A DNA stretch of 64,000 nucleotides from Adiantum capillus-veneris (GCA_014529385.2 CM043963.1:104264912-104328911), one strand, 5' to 3'; positions 22,936-35,560 are shown, numbered from the stretch's first letter. A program made the numbers and translations. Notes: generated from the letters alone by a model not told the origin.

Positions 22936-24590
22936 TTATACAAAATTGCTTCAATGTGCCGAACCGTCTAGCTCTTAACCGATTCTGGCTCTTGCTCCTC
23001 TTGATAATATCAATGATCTCCTCGTGGAACTCGCGTTTGAAAATTCCCAAAATATCACCCAATGTGAACTCCACTTTGCTATTTAGGATGCGCTCTTCAA
23101 AAACTTTCTTTAAATCTGTAGCCAATTCAATGTCATATCTAAGCTTATACGAGGGTCCCTTGGGATTACCTTGCTTTTTGTCCTTGCCTACCTCCTCCAT
23201 AACCACTTCAGGAGCGAGCTTAGGAGTAGGACCTTCTTCTTTCTTGGTGCATCCAGATCTCGTTGCCCTTTTTGATGTCCCTGCAAATTCTTCATCCCTT
23301 TTTTTATTTTCTTCCACCATAGCCTCAGGAGCTTGAGACTTAGAAATGAAAGCGTACACTGAGAGGGAATCCATTGCATCAATCCACCCTGTGGTTTCTT
23401 GAATAGAATTTCCTACTTGTCGTAGCTTCCCATAAGCTACCTTACTTGCTTCTATTTTCTTCAGATCACGAGGCCACAATTGACCCTTTGTACCTGCACC
23501 ATCATCATCACCCTTCCGCAAACTTGCAACCCATATGTAGCTGCTTCCACAAGTGCAACATTATGTTGTTTTTCTTCAACTAGCTTTTTCATGCCGCCCC
23601 TACCAAAGTTCAAACGGACCATCTCACGTGTTTCCCTGAGGTGAATATTCCAAAAAAAAACATTCCTTTTGTAACTTCATCAAACTCATCACATTCCTTA
23701 ACATACCTATGGTCTTCACTATCGCACCACATGCATCGATCCCAGCCTTTGCGTGGAGGTTGCTGCCTAGACCCCTTTGCAGCTAACCCTTCAAATCTTA
23801 TAGCTTTTAAATTCAAATTTAACTCTTGAATACCTTTCACCAATTTGTTGAGAACTGGCTCCTCCACTTTGGGTATTGTTGAGGTTGATTTCTCCTTAGT
23901 TTCCTCTTCCACATCATCCATGACATCAGCCACAATCATCTTATCAACTCTCATCTGTCGTTCACAATCATATTTACCGCTTCAGTGACTATCTTCCAAT
24001 CAAATGTTAAGCCCAATTCACTTGTTGAATCCTCTAGAAATTGCACCAGCAGCCTGAATAAACAATTCAACCTTCTCATCCTTCATTGAACGTTTCTCTA
24101 TCAAGGACAATTGGTCGAAATTTTTTTTCAAACTTCCGTAACAATTCTCGTGCAAATATTTTTCTGTTTTTATTTTGCACCAACTTCATGAAGCTCCGTC
24201 TCGTTACCCTTTGTGAATCTTCAAGAAAATATTCTTCCTACAGCACCTTCTTAAATTCCTGCCAATCTGGGCCTTGAGCCGCCTGAATTTCTTCAATTTG
24301 ATCCCTAAGCTCTGGAACCGCAATTAAATGAAACCCTTCCACTACATTCTGATCATGGATTCCATTATCTTCCATTGCCTGCTCGTAGATATTACAAAAT
24401 TTGCTAATATCCCGGCCTTCAAATCACTGTAATTTATATGTAGCTGTCTATCGAGCTTTACGAATCCTCTCTTTCAGATTATATTGTTGTTGGGAATCCT
24501 ATTGTTGTTGCATATATGTTGCAAACTGCTGCATCATTTGCTACATCGCTTCAAATAAACTTTCTCTACTTTTCTTTGCTCTTTTTTCCC
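22901..24590 (-). pseudogene. Ty3-type retrotransposon gag region, decayed
   Basis: Minus-strand order matches a Ty3 gag through pre-protease. A Gln-rich start with YMQQQ near 24520 is followed by FEGRDISKFCNIYEQAME and DWQEFKKVL (24420-24250). Next comes EEYFLEDSQRVTRRSFMKLV with stops (to about 24100). The open frame 23954-23610 carries the zinc knuckle CMWCDSEDHRYVKEC. The open frame 23521-22901 ends in a domain with ATDLKKVFEERILNSKVEF and FHEEIIDIIKRSK. Gag packages element RNA; the knuckle binds nucleic acid. Several stops and frame changes make it non-functional. It matches the type of pol seen at 60 kb, so the two may be separate relics of one family. Confidence 0.75.
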
Positions 24591-24616
24591 ATCATGGAAG
24601 CGGAGTTGTACGACAA

Positions 24617-24758
24617 CGCATGAGGAAGATGAAATGGAAACTTTCCTTGATGGTGTCAAGGATATAAATGAGCAACTTATTTTGCAAGCAGTCATTTATG
24701 ACAATTCCCTTGTGCAGACTGAACTTGATGCTTTGCCAAATTCTTACCAGATTTTTAT
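24617..24758 (+). pseudogene. Ty1/copia gag fragment (UBN2-like)
   Basis: The plus frame reads HEEDEMETFLDGVKDINEQL, then QTELDALPNSYQIF, the end of a copia Gag capsid-like domain. The same wording occurs on the minus strand at 54820-54611. The fragment is cut off at its 3' side exactly where the LTR at 24759 begins. Confidence 0.65.
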
Positions 24759-25104
24759 TGTTGGGATGCAAGGTTTTGTTGCATCTCTTGTGTGAACAAT
24801 CTCTTCCACCTAGAAAAGTTTCATGTGTCAATAAGCCATATAAAGAACCCCTTACCACCCATGTGTAAAGAAAAGCCACTTGTGTTTGTGCATAGGCAGC
24901 CACATCTTGTGCTCATGTGTCAAAAGGCTGTCTCTTTTGTTTAAGCCTATATAGAGGCACATTCTACTAAATAAATGTAAGTCTATCATTTGAAATTGTC
25001 CTTTATTGTATTTTGCAATAGTCTCTCTCTCAAGCTCTACACTAACCTCTCCAAGCATCCCATTAGCATGAATGGTACACTAATCCACCCACCTTAACCC
25101 TACA
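24759..25104 (+). mobile_element. LTR with adjacent primer-binding site
   Basis: Starts TGTTGGGATGCAAGG and ends CTTAACCCTACA, giving TG...CA ends and imperfect terminal repeats (TGTTGGG / CCCTACA). A TATA-like box lies in AAGCCTATATAGAGG (about 24945-24960). A PBS-like TTGGTGATCCC follows at 25106-25116. It interrupts the copia gag fragment upstream. The first 250 bp are shared with the LTR-like units at 31417, 34599 and 36273. Confidence 0.6.
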
Positions 25105-25116
25105 ATTGGTGATCCC

Positions 25117-25644
25117 TCTTAGTGATGGACCATGATTGCTTTCACATTAAGTATCCCTTAGTTTTTGCATGCCACGTGTGAAATCCATGACCATTGTATT
25201 TGTCGATTCCCTTTTCTCCCATGATGATGCACTTCCGTGTGTGGTTAGAGGAAGGTCTTACCCAGGTGATTGGGCAATGTTTAATCATCATGAACAGTCA
25301 ATTGTAATGATGTTTACAAATTGTTTGTGAAGTCACTCTCCAAATTCATGAAGTACCTCTTCACAAAACATGAAAATCTTTGATGGGCACACGTATAAGC
25401 ACAATTGGGGAAGATAATTTTGGGCACCGCGAGAAGGTTAGCCGGGGCGATTGAGACGGGCAATGTTTTTCAAATCCACCTTTAGGGAGAGTTTTATTTG
25501 CTTGCCGATGGGTTTGCAGGAATTAAAAGGTTTTTAATTTCTTTTTATTGATCTAAGAGAAGAGGCAAAGATGTTGGCTATGGGAATGACCTTTATGGCC
25601 ATATTGAGGTGCAGAGTTTGGGCGGTGGGAAAAGCTGCTTGCAA

Positions 25645-25679
<35 letters not shown>

Positions 25680-26645
25680 AATTAAGTGGGCAAGTGAAGA
25701 AGATTTCTAAACATTTTTAGTGTGCGGGGATGGATAGTTACCTGACTAAAAGTTTTCTACATTTGGATGAGTACGTTTATTTGTATGATATTTTAGGAAC
25801 AAGTGAAGATCTTGGTGATGATTCTATCTATGCTACATTATGTAACAAAAGTTTAACTCCATTACATTTAGATGTTGATATTGACAAAGATGCAGATGCA
25901 GTTGTTTTGGAGACAATGGAAATAGCTTGGGCACCAAAACACTATTTAAACACACAGGGGTGGGAATCTGATAAAAAAAGAGGGGATAAGAAGTCCTTCA
26001 ATGGAGGCAAATGATGTTTCACAAAAAAAGAGGACCTTCCTTGCTACAAGATAGAAGTCTCCTAATGATGAACAAAATATTCTTGGCAACTATGATGAAG
26101 ATCCAATGGGAAGATGATAGCATCCAAAGACGTCAACATCTCCTCTTAAGAACAAGGGAATGCCAAGATCTAACTGTCCAAGTTATTCTAAGCTAGAGGA
26201 TGATAAGCCTCATAAGTAGAGAAGAAAGAGGAAGTCAACATCCTCTTTCCCCTCAAGATCCTCGAAGTCTGAAATTTATTCTTCTATAGACCATCAAACT
26301 CTCAAGAGGACCAAGCACAAGAGACACAAATGCTCTTTTGCTACTTGTAGGAGAGCCCACATAAGAGAGCCCATCGTCTCAATGAATTCAAGGAAGGGTG
26401 ATAAAGTATCACCTTTGATGAAGCATTTTGCAACATTGACACAGTGCTACTCTTTATTTAGCAATTTGGTGACACCTTTGGAGATGAATACATTATGGAC
26501 TTTTTCAAGATTTGTCATGTTTTCATGCATCTCCAAAAGACACAATGTTAGACGTGGGCACTATTGGTAACATTGGTACTTCTCTAAATGTGACCGTTTG
26601 GATGTAAACTAGGATACACATAGTATTTATGTCTTTGCGTATAGT
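25117..26645 (+). pseudogene. Internal region after the LTR, with a short gag-position ORF
   Basis: About 610 bp of leader-like sequence includes a (TA)n run at 25649-25675. It precedes an ORF at 25730-26014 that begins MDSYLTKSFLHLDEYVYLYD and is rich in Asp. It then breaks into short frames with Lys/Arg/Ser-rich text to about 26570. By position it would be the gag of the element whose LTR is 24759-25104. The sequence itself shows no gag motif, so this is inference. Confidence 0.3.
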
Positions 26646-27098
26646 TTAGTACTTAGAATGCTTTAGGGTGGGAAGAAGAAGAATGGTGAGGCTAGATGGG
26701 GAGAGAGTCTTAGAGCCTTTCGGGTGGTAGGAAGAAGCCATGGTTCTATTTGAGTGGAAGAAGAAAGAGAACTTTCTTGAAATGGAGGGGAGATTAGTTT
26801 TGAATGCTTCCTTAATGGAGAAATATCTTTTGGTGGTGGGATTTGTTGAGATGCTGACGGTACTCTCTTGCCCGCCTAGGATCCACACAACATCTTGAGA
26901 TGCACGTAAAATTGGTGTTTGCCAAAAATTGCTAGCGTCTTGATATGATGCACCTTTCCCTGCCAACACCCGAGCCGTCAACATCCCGGATCTGATACGA
27001 GTTGATGGGAGGCTACGGTGGATGCCACCTTGACATAGCCATAACGTGCAGGTGCAAGGCAAGGAGGGTGATGAATGAGAGAGGAGAGAGATATTCAA
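26646..27098 (-). other. Possible LTR-end/PBS and gag start of another retroelement
   Basis: On the minus strand, CGTATCAGATCC (about 27002-26991) resembles the initiator-tRNA primer site TGGTATCAGAGCC. An ATG giving MASSYHPKGSK follows downstream at about 26740. The whole stretch is open for 150 codons, which may be chance. Weak evidence. Confidence 0.25.
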
Positions 27099-27460
27099 CA
27101 GTGCAAAGGAAAAAAGACACGCTATTGTTGGTTATTGTTTGTGTGCAGCTTTACATATAAAAGAGATTAGCCATGCAATATTCTAAAATAACTGAAGCTT
27201 TCCTGCATGCCATAAGGGCATGTTCTCACGGGTTTGATACTTGACACATTGGGCTTGTATACCCAAGAGGATTACGATAGCTTTTGGTAACTATCTTTCA
27301 ATACCTTTACGGCTATCAGAGTCTGTTTGTAGCATGTCCACATATGGATAACCCCCAACCTCGAAAAGACAAAATGTTACCTCACATAGAATTTTAGATT
27401 CTTCATTTTTGGAATTTTTTTTCCTAATTATCGATTTCTTTCAAGTATTTCCTACATTAT

Positions 27461-27868
27461 GTTTCCTTGTTGCTCATTGGATGCGCTTCCTTTTCTCTCT
27501 CTTCAATATGGACCTCTAAAAGACCTCCAAAATCTTCTAGTGTGGTCTTAGTGAGGTGCAAATGAAGCTAAATGAATTCTACAAGATACCAAAGGAGTTT
27601 ACTTTTCTCATGGCCCACCATCCTTTATAGGGACTCATTTGCAAACCTCTTGATACCCTGGCATTGTAGTATTACCTTCTTGCGCTACCAGATTCTCCTA
27701 CACTTCTATTAAGGAGCCATTCCTTGTACACATTCTAGTGTGTTCACTGCAAGAATGCAAGTCTAGTTGGCTTATCTTTTGTTTCAATAAGTACTCTCTT
27801 ACTTATCATGTTAATTAATAATGTTAGCCTAATTAGCCCTCGTTAACACAACAAGTGGTATTAGAGCC
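27461..27868 (+). mobile_element. Copia-type LTR 3' end with initiator-tRNA primer-binding site
   Basis: TGGTATTAGAGCC (27856-27868) matches the plant copia PBS TGGTATCAGAGCC with one change. It lies 2 bp after AACACAACA, an LTR-like CA end. The upstream LTR border is not identified. The upstream part (27461-27542) contains the dispersed motif CTCATTGG...GACCTCCAAAATCTTCTAG, related to the 37-kb foldback terminus. Confidence 0.5.
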
Positions 27869-29561
27869 ACAAAAGGGTATTAAGGGGGTACAAATTGCCA
27901 ATCCATAGGGTCATATTCTTATTAGTAATTAATTGTGAAACTAATGAAGAAGGTTAGTAGGGTTCTAGATTCACATTAGGTGTGTAAAGCCTTTTGCTTC
28001 TATTGCATAGTAATTCCCTATTTAATCTTCTCTATTCTCATCAAATTGACTCTATTGGAACATCTCAATCCATCAATTTGGTGGAGTATAAATCAAATCA
28101 CCTTGTAGGTCACTTAGCATTAGCCTTGTGCATGCTTTAGGTCAATTTCTCCCCACCTTTTCCTTACTTTGCATCTTACTTATCATTGAGACCCTCGGGG
28201 GGTTCACCTCTTAGACATGTGAGTTCAAATGAATGGGTTTTTTAATTGCCAAAATTTTGAAATTTTAATACAATTACTATATTAACAAAAGGGTTTTTTA
28301 ATTTATTTCAAAGAAAAATCTTTAAGTTTTTTAAGAAAAAGGAGTCTTTTTTTTTTAACCTTTTGAACACACATTATACAAATAATTTTTTAAATGTGCA
28401 CCCCCAAGTTGAGGCCCAAGTGGAATGAATTGGTGTTCAAATACTCTTCCTTAAGATGCATTTATAGACCTTAATTAATTACATCTGAGTCACAAGAGTT
28501 CCTAATCACCTTACTCTTGTTAGGTGTGTAAATGTTTCTATCAATCCCTTTCAAAGTTAAGCCAAGATTTACTACTTGTGGTGTTCCCTCATGTGGAGGC
28601 CCATTTGGGCTAGTGGCTTAGCTAACAATTCTTGAATTAGTCAATGGAAGTTTATGGGATCCATTATAAAACTCATTTTAGCTAATGATTGTGGGTGGAC
28701 ATGAAGGAAAGTTGCATTTGGGCTCTAGATTTTGGTTGGGTCAGTAGGAAATATGTCACACTTTTCACTTGCCTTTTGAATAAGCAGTTGGACTAGTCAT
28801 TTTGATCATCCCTATAGCTCACTATTGTGTCTGCTGGGGTCCATTCCTATGACCTCTCTCTCCTTGGGTGCTAGTGTCTTAGCTGACTAGCATGTCATTC
28901 CCATAGTCCATGAGTGTCATTCCTTAGTAAACAAGGATTCCATTTCTTACAACAGTGCTACTTACTACCAAGAGATCCTTCCCACCTATAGAAAAGGTGC
29001 CATCCAAAACCAAAGGAGCAATCCATTCAGCAACATCTAAAGACAACCTTCACAAGATCTTCAAGCATCAAAGAAGTGAAGCTTCTAAGCTATTAGGAAT
29101 TGGGAGTGTGTGCAAGATCATGGAGGCTCAAAGAGCGTAGTAGCCATAGCCTTCACTTAGAGAGAGAGAGAGAGAGAGAGATCAAATTGTAAAAATGATA
29201 CACTATAAAATCTTTCTCATATCTTACATAGAATATGTACAAAAGAGGGGTATATATATATACAGATATTTAACAACAATATCAGGCCATCTCTAATCTC
29301 CAAGTGGACTTCATAATAGCTAAACACACATATACATTATGTGTCATATCAAAACTTGCACTAGGTGTAGAAGGAGTTCACATGCACACCTTTCAATCCT
29401 CCCCTTGGGCATTTGATAAATAATAAAGACCTAGTTATCCACACACGATGACACTATCCACTAAGGATGACAAGAACTATCCACACATGATGACAAATAA
29501 CACCTCCCCTTGATCTAGAGAAGGTAGAAATGGATCTTAAAAGTATATATGTAGCAAAACT
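27869..29561. other. Gene-free retroelement-like stretch
   Basis: No recognisable domain; all frames are broken. It probably represents internal or decayed sequence after the PBS at 27856. An (AG)n tract at 29160-29181 and AT-rich text to 29280 follow. Confidence 0.3.
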
Positions 29562-30480
29562 CCCCTTCTTCTTCTGCTTCATCTTTGACTACATGGACAG
29601 CTCCTTTCATTGGCTTCTTGACTGCAAAAAAAAAACTCCCCTTCTTCTTCTGCTTCATCTTTGACTACATGGACAGCTCCTTTCATTGGCTTCTTGCCTT
29701 TATTGTTGTTGTTGTTGTTGTTATTGCCTTGATCCTTTGAATAGCACCTATAAGGATGATGCCTCTTATTACCGCAATTTCTACATAATTTATTGATATA
29801 CCAATCCTTAGCTATATGTACCATTTTACCACAGTCATAGAACTTTTGAACGTTGGGGAAGATGATGTAAAATCTATGGATGATTCACCTCCAATTGTCA
29901 AAAAAAGCTCCGGTTATCAGTGTAGATGAATTTTTTTTCTTCTTTTCCTCTACGTGAAGCGAGCTTACCACATTTTGAAGTGTTGGAGTTGGTTCCTTTT
30001 CTTCAAGAATAGTGACTATATGGTCATAGTTGGAAGGAAGTGCACTAAGGAGGACTGCAACTTTGTTGTCTTCTTCTACTCCGCATTAGATGTAGATCAA
30101 TTGTGTGATAATGCTTTTAAGCCTAATGACCAAACTGGCTATGTCTTCCCCCTCGAGCATAGTGTTTCCTTTTTACGCTAACTTTACTCAGTTTGGCTCT
30201 AGCTCCAAAAGTTTCCTCCAAACTTGCCAGGCTTTGTATGCATGTGTGCACTCATCGATAAAATGTACATAATTATCACGGAGTGCAGTAATTATGGTGC
30301 CAAGTGTTTGTTTATGGCAGTAGATGCCCTAGTTTGTGTGCCTACGGGATCACTGAGAGGTGGCTTTACTACGCCCCATAATGTTTTCTTCATTAAATAA
30401 CCCCTTAGCTTAGTTTGACAAGTATGAAAGCCCTCCCCATTAAATTTTATAATTCCTTTTTCTTCCATGATGCAAGTGCT
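29562..30480 (-). pseudogene. Ty1/copia Gag, decayed, with zinc knuckle
   Basis: From about 30470 on the minus strand: MEEKGIIKFNGEGFHTC, then LRGYLMKKTLWGVVKPPL (the copia Gag start), HFIDECTHAYKAWQVWRKLL, VAVLLSALPSNYDHIVTIL, and LQNVVSSLHVEEKKKK. After stops the open frame 29824-29579 carries CRNCGNKRHHPYRC, a perfect CX2CX4HX4C zinc knuckle, and an Asn run. Frames change several times. A 65-bp direct duplication (29562-29626 and 29632-29696) disrupts the end. Confidence 0.75.
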
Positions 30481-31416
30481 CGTGAAAAAATTCCAAGGAC
30501 TTGAACTTACCGATAGAGAGACTCTCTCTATAGAAGTGTCTTGCCCAATTTTACAAAGAAAATAGTGCAGGACGTGCGAGCTTGATCATCTCAATTGTGA
30601 AATCACTCTTCATAAATAAAAATCATGAAAAACCTCTTCATAGGAAAGGATTCAATAATTTTATCCACTTCTAGAAAGAAAAAAAAGGTTGGAAAAGCCT
30701 AGAATGAGTTAGCCAATTTTTCCTACTTAAAACTTGAAATTTGATGGCGCCAAATAGCGAGTTTTTTTAATTTTAGGCATGTGTGTATGTGTGTGTGTGT
30801 GTGTGAAGATCAAAATCTCAAGTCAATCGTGACTTTTGATGTGTGAAGCTCCACTATTGAATTTGCTTATGTAGAGCTTTGTGATGATGTTGGGTTCAAG
30901 CTTGCATAAGTTTAATGTGTGAAGCTCCACTAGCCCACCAAAGAGTTAAAAGAACACCTCAATTCAAAAGAAAACTTTATATATATTGTGTGTGATAAAA
31001 GAAACTGATAAATGGCGAAGTCAAACAGGAGTAGCAGATGTCATTCAATGGCCAATGAGATGATCTCCAAGTTAATATTTAATCAAAAATGGAAAAAGGG
31101 GACGCCCACCTACTGCAAATACATCCACAAAGGCCAATTGAAATGAGCTTGCCCCAATTTGTTGCTAACTGCCTACCAAAACTTGCTCTGACTCGTTTCT
31201 ACTACCCCTAATTGATTTTCTTTGCCTTGCAATGCTTTCCTTTAAGCTTTCAACTCAAATCTGCTACCTGGACTTCTCTTACTGCTCTCAATTTTTTACC
31301 ACTTGTTGCTTTTGACGTTGCCTTGAATTGCAGTTCTAGCGACCTGTGCGTTGGTCTTTCACATTGATGACAATGTGTATCTAATTTCCTATAGAAATCA
31401 AGTGTCAGCCCTTGAG
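30481..31416. other. Gene-free stretch upstream of the copia gag relic
   Basis: Lies where a leader/LTR of the minus-strand copia element would be. It contains TGTGTGAAGCTCCACTA twice (about 30839 and 30917) and a (GT)n at 30790-30805. No clear LTR borders. Confidence 0.35.
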
Positions 31417-31686
31417 TGTTGGGATGCGAGGTTTTGTTGCATCTCTTGTGTGAACAATCTCTTTCACCTAGAAAAGTGTCATGTGTCAATAACCCATGTG
31501 AAGATCCATGTGTAAAGAAAATCCACTTTTGTTTGTGTATAGGCAGCCACATCTTCTACTCATGTGCCAAAAGGCTATCTCTTTTGTATAAGCCTATATA
31601 GAGGCACATTATGTAGAATAAAAAGTAAGGCTACCATATTGCAACAATACTCTATTGTATTGTGTTTCCAATATCAGGACCTAAGA

Positions 31687-31768
31687 TAACTTTATTATAA
31701 TCATGGTCTAATTAAGGTGGTTGGGTTAGTGTTCCATTCATGGCATGAGCATGATTACAATATAGTTA
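31687..31768. repeat. Inverted-repeat-flanked LTR-end module, unit 1 (degenerate)
   Basis: Arms 31687-31708 and 31747-31768 correspond to the 22-bp arms of units 2 and 3, with several substitutions. The module between them is shortened but has the same flipped orientation (TTAAGGTGGTTGGGTTAGTG). Confidence 0.5.
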
Positions 31769-32008
31769 ACGGACCCACCAACATGAATGAAGAAGATCAA
31801 CATCACCATGGAAATGATCAAGAAAACGTCGACATACAACGAATCTCACAACATCGAGATGAAGGGATAGCATTTGGGGGACATTCTCCAGCATATTCGA
31901 AATAATTTCAAAGTCCTTTTGTATAACTAAATTAATTTGAGGGCTTTTTCCCATGTGGTTTTTCCCTCTATTGTACATATATGTGCATTGTGTCTTCCTT
32001 TGCATTAA

Positions 32009-33304
32009 CACTAGACTTGTAACCTAACAGGACATAAAAGTGTCCTTTCAGGGTTTTGGAAAACTTTTCCAAAACCATAGTAGATCCACTCATTTTGAAA
32101 AATCCTTTCATGAGCTTATAGTTCAAGGACTACTACATATGGAAAAAATGAGAAACTTGTAATATTTCTCATCCCTTGGTCACTTCAAACCTCCAAAGTT
32201 GATGGACCAGTGCATTTTGCCCAAAACAGCAATTTCTTACAGTTGATTGCATATAAATAAGAGTGGGGATTTTTGTAGGACATGAGATAGAATGCCCCGT
32301 TAATTTCAATGGGTTGATGATCAAAACATATGGTTGCTTTTACCTCACTAAATTTTTTTTGGGCAAAAAAAATAGGTACAAAAAAGTTGCATTTTTGCCA
32401 TTCTGCGGACCTATCATCAAAGTTTCTATAGTCATAACGCTCAATACAGATACTATATACATGTTTTCTTAGTTTCATTTAGGCTTTTGGATTTAAAAGG
32501 AGCCATGGAGCATGTCAAAAGGATAATGGATCTCTTACTAAGTGGAACCTTGGGGACAATGATAAAGTGCTAAATACAGCAAACATGAAAAAACTGAGTT
32601 TAGCATTATTTTGAAACCCATAGAAACTACTCAATCTCTATCCAAGTTTGTACTTTATGATTAGATATTGTTACTACCTACAAAATACACACAATTGTCC
32701 AAAGAAACTAGAAATATTGAGAAAGTTATACGTGCTACTCTAAAATGTCTCGTATTCTTCAGCAATCAAAAAACTCAACCGTCATCATATACTATGATAT
32801 ATAGCGTATTAGGTCCCCCAAAACTCAAGGAAGATTAGATTTATGTTATACATTTCACTTATACAATCAAAATTGAATTTGGATATCAAGAAAGATACCA
32901 AAAATATCATAAAAGTGCTAATTTTGGCCAAAAAACAGGATTATGCAATTCTTGTAAGTTGGCCATAACTTTGAATTTAACACTTAGATCTCTCTACAAG
33001 CATCAAAACATGTTGAGAACTATGAAGGCTTATCCTCTAGCAATCTAAACCTCACGAACATGAAGTTTAGAGTGGTATAGTTGCAAAAAAAAGGAAAAAA
33101 ACCAAACACAGGTTAAGTTCAAAAATGTTGTGCAAGAGTAAGGTTAATGGTGAAATCGATACTCCAAAAATTTCAGCTCATAAGGAAACTTTGAGGATAT
33201 ATAGCACCTAAAAATTCATTTTCATACTCTTCAAATAATTCAAGCAAAATGGTCACTTAACAGGACACAAAAGTGTCCAAGGGTGTCATGTTACCATTCT
33301 AGTG
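32009..33304 (-). mobile_element. TTAA-flanked 1.3-kb element, copy C
   Basis: Begins CACTAGACTTGTAACC and ends GGTTACCATTCTAGTG-like, with TTAA directly outside both ends (32005-32008 and 33305-33308). It is homologous along its length, in reverse orientation, to 40087-41426 and 51560-52892, but more diverged. It contains the GGACACAAAAGTGTCC-type subterminal motif. A 97-codon minus-strand ORF (32478-32185, with YRNFDDRSAEW and ICFDHQPIEI) is open here but broken in the other copies. No transposase is visible. Confidence 0.7.
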
Positions 33305-33513
33305 TTAACAACATCAACCTATGGCAAGTATAACAACAACAAAGTACAACACCATTGTGACACAACACGGGAGAGAGAAATACATTTATAATGAAAAATT
33401 TAGAGAATGTAAAATAAATAGATGAAATAAAGAATCTGTATGGATATAAGATAATGATTACAAGAAGAGCATAGCTTGTTTCATAATCTCACGACCACCC
33501 CCGAGCTATCTCA

Positions 33514-33625
33514 ATTTCGTTCTCGATCACATTCTCACTCTCAATCTCAATCTTCTGCACAATCTCAATCTCAATCACATTCACAATCACACTCTCAATC
33601 ACAATTGCACTCTCAATCTCTCGAT
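33514..33625. repeat. Hexanucleotide (TCTCAA)-type array
   Basis: Degenerate hexamers TCTCAA/TCACAA/CATTCA in phase encode alternating Ser-Gln/Ser-His on the plus strand. A homologous array lies at 35397-35560 in unit 2 of the tandem array. Confidence 0.75.
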
Positions 33626-34879
33626 GACAATAACGATTATAATCCAAATTGCAACACGATCACAATCTCGTTAATGACACCTCGCACAGATCCTGTTTCA
33701 CTTTGTGGAGTAGATATCACATTGGTTTCTACAGCATCTGTATATATATCTGTTTGTAAGCTAACATGTTGTTGCTTGTAGGCTATCCTGCTGCTACTAG
33801 CAATTTGTTTTTGCCATAAATTTGTCATTCAAACTCAGAATATAGCCTTCCAGGAACTCAAAACGACGAGAACAAATGTGTTCTACAAGGTACCATAGAC
33901 ACAATTGCGGAAAAAACTCTTCCTTTGGCTAACAATATAACTTCTAGGCAACGACTCAAAAAACACTATTTTTGGGTCTCCACAACGTTTTTAACTTATT
34001 TTAAGCTTGTCCATGTATTTTAAGCTAAAACACATGAAAATAAAACATTGATATTGATGAAAGCAACAATTTTGACTACGTGTTTACTTTACAATCTACA
34101 GCCAAATGATCTTTTATTCAATAATTATTACTAAATACATATTTAATGTATTGTGAAGAGAATATATTTTCTCCTTCGATATCTTGAACTCATTTTTGTA
34201 TGACTAATACTCTCTATCTCATAAACTATTCAACAATCTTTTAAACATATTTAACAAAAGATCTAACATATTGCATTCCTTCTGACTTTAAGAACTTGGA
34301 AAAATAGTTCTATTACAACCTTTTGCCAATTTGTGTGGGGGATAATATCCTCTAACCAACAAATAGCAAACAAAATGTGATTCAACATTCTCTCAGTTGT
34401 ACCTTGTCCTCCATTTGTGCCAAGGGAGGCTTGTGTGTGTGCCTACACCTTGATATTTTGTATGCCTACACCCTTTGTGTCTAGGGGAGGCAAAATTGTG
34501 TTCAAGGGGAGGCTTGTGAATTGTGTGCCTCACTTTAGTGTGTTTTGAGGAGAGGATTGTGTGAGTGATATGCAACCAAAACCCACACAGGGAAGGATTG
34601 TTGGTATGCAAGGTTTTGTTGTATCTCTTGTGTAAACGATCTCTTCCACCTAAAAAAATGTCATGTGTTATTAAACCATGTGAAGAACCCCTTACCACCC
34701 ATGTGTAAAGAAAATCCACTTGTGTTTGTGCATAGGCAGCCACATCTTGTGCTCATGTGTCAAAAGGTTGTCTCTTTTGTATAAGCCTATATAGAGACAC
34801 ATTCTCCTGAATAAAAAGTAAGTCTATCATATTGCAAATATACTCTATTGTATTGTGTGTCCAATATCAAGATATAAGC

Positions 34880-34975
34880 TAACTCTATTCTAATCATGCT
34901 CTGATACCCGTTGTTGGGTTAAGGTGGTTAGGTTAGTGTTCCACTCGTGACATGAGCATGATTAGAATAGAGTTA
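34880..34975. repeat. Perfect 22-bp inverted repeat flanking a flipped LTR-end/PBS module, unit 2
   Basis: Arms 34880-34901 and 34954-34975 are exact reverse complements. The 52-bp centre, read on the minus strand, ends CTTAACCCAACA followed by ACGGGTATCA. Joined to the right arm in the opposite orientation it gives an LTR end CCCAACA and the PBS GGTATCAGAGC. The LTR at 24759-25104 carries the corresponding end in the plus orientation. Confidence 0.65.
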
Positions 34976-35396
34976 ACGGACCCAACAACATGAATAAAGA
35001 AGATCAACATCACCATGAAAATGATCAAGAAAACGTCGACACACGATGAAGCTACGACATCAAGACGAAGGGATACCAGTTGGGGGACATTTTGTAACAT
35101 ATTCCAAATAATTTCAAAGTCCTTTTGTATATCTAATACATATATGTGCATTGTGTCTTCCTTTGCATTTTCACATTCTGCATTGGATCAAAACATCGAC
35201 ATTAACAACATCAACATATGACAAGCATAATGACAACAAAGTACAACACCTTTGTGACACGAGAGGGGAGAGCGAAATACATTGATAATGAAAAATTCAG
35301 AGAATGTATAATAAATAGATGAAATAAAGAATCTGTCTGGATTTAAGATAATGATTACAGGAAGAGCATAACTCGTTTCATAACCTCCCGACCACC

Positions 35397-35560
35397 CCCA
35401 AGCTATCTCAATCTCAATCTCAATCACACTCTCACTCTCAATCACAATCGCAATCTCGATCTCAATCTTGTGCACAATCTCAATTTCAATCACATTCACA
35501 ATCACACTCTCAATCTCGATCACACTCTCAATCACAATCACACTTTCAGTCTCTCAATTG
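35397..35560. repeat. Hexanucleotide (TCTCAA)-type array, unit 2
   Basis: Longer counterpart of 33514-33625, interspersing TCTCAA, TCACAA and TCTCGA hexamers. The minus frame gives Ile-Glu/Val repeats, which are not a real protein. Confidence 0.75.

Noticed and set aside
34913-34987. A minus-strand TRIM/SMART with a 75-bp LTR (TGTTGGG...CCCAACA) and PBS
   Set aside because: No second LTR copy lies downstream on the minus strand, and the 24759 LTR supports the flipped-junction reading; kept as an alternative.
35188-35541. Ile-Glu-Val repeat ORF on the minus strand and Ser-Gln ORF at 33476-33781
   Set aside because: Both are translations of a hexanucleotide repeat.
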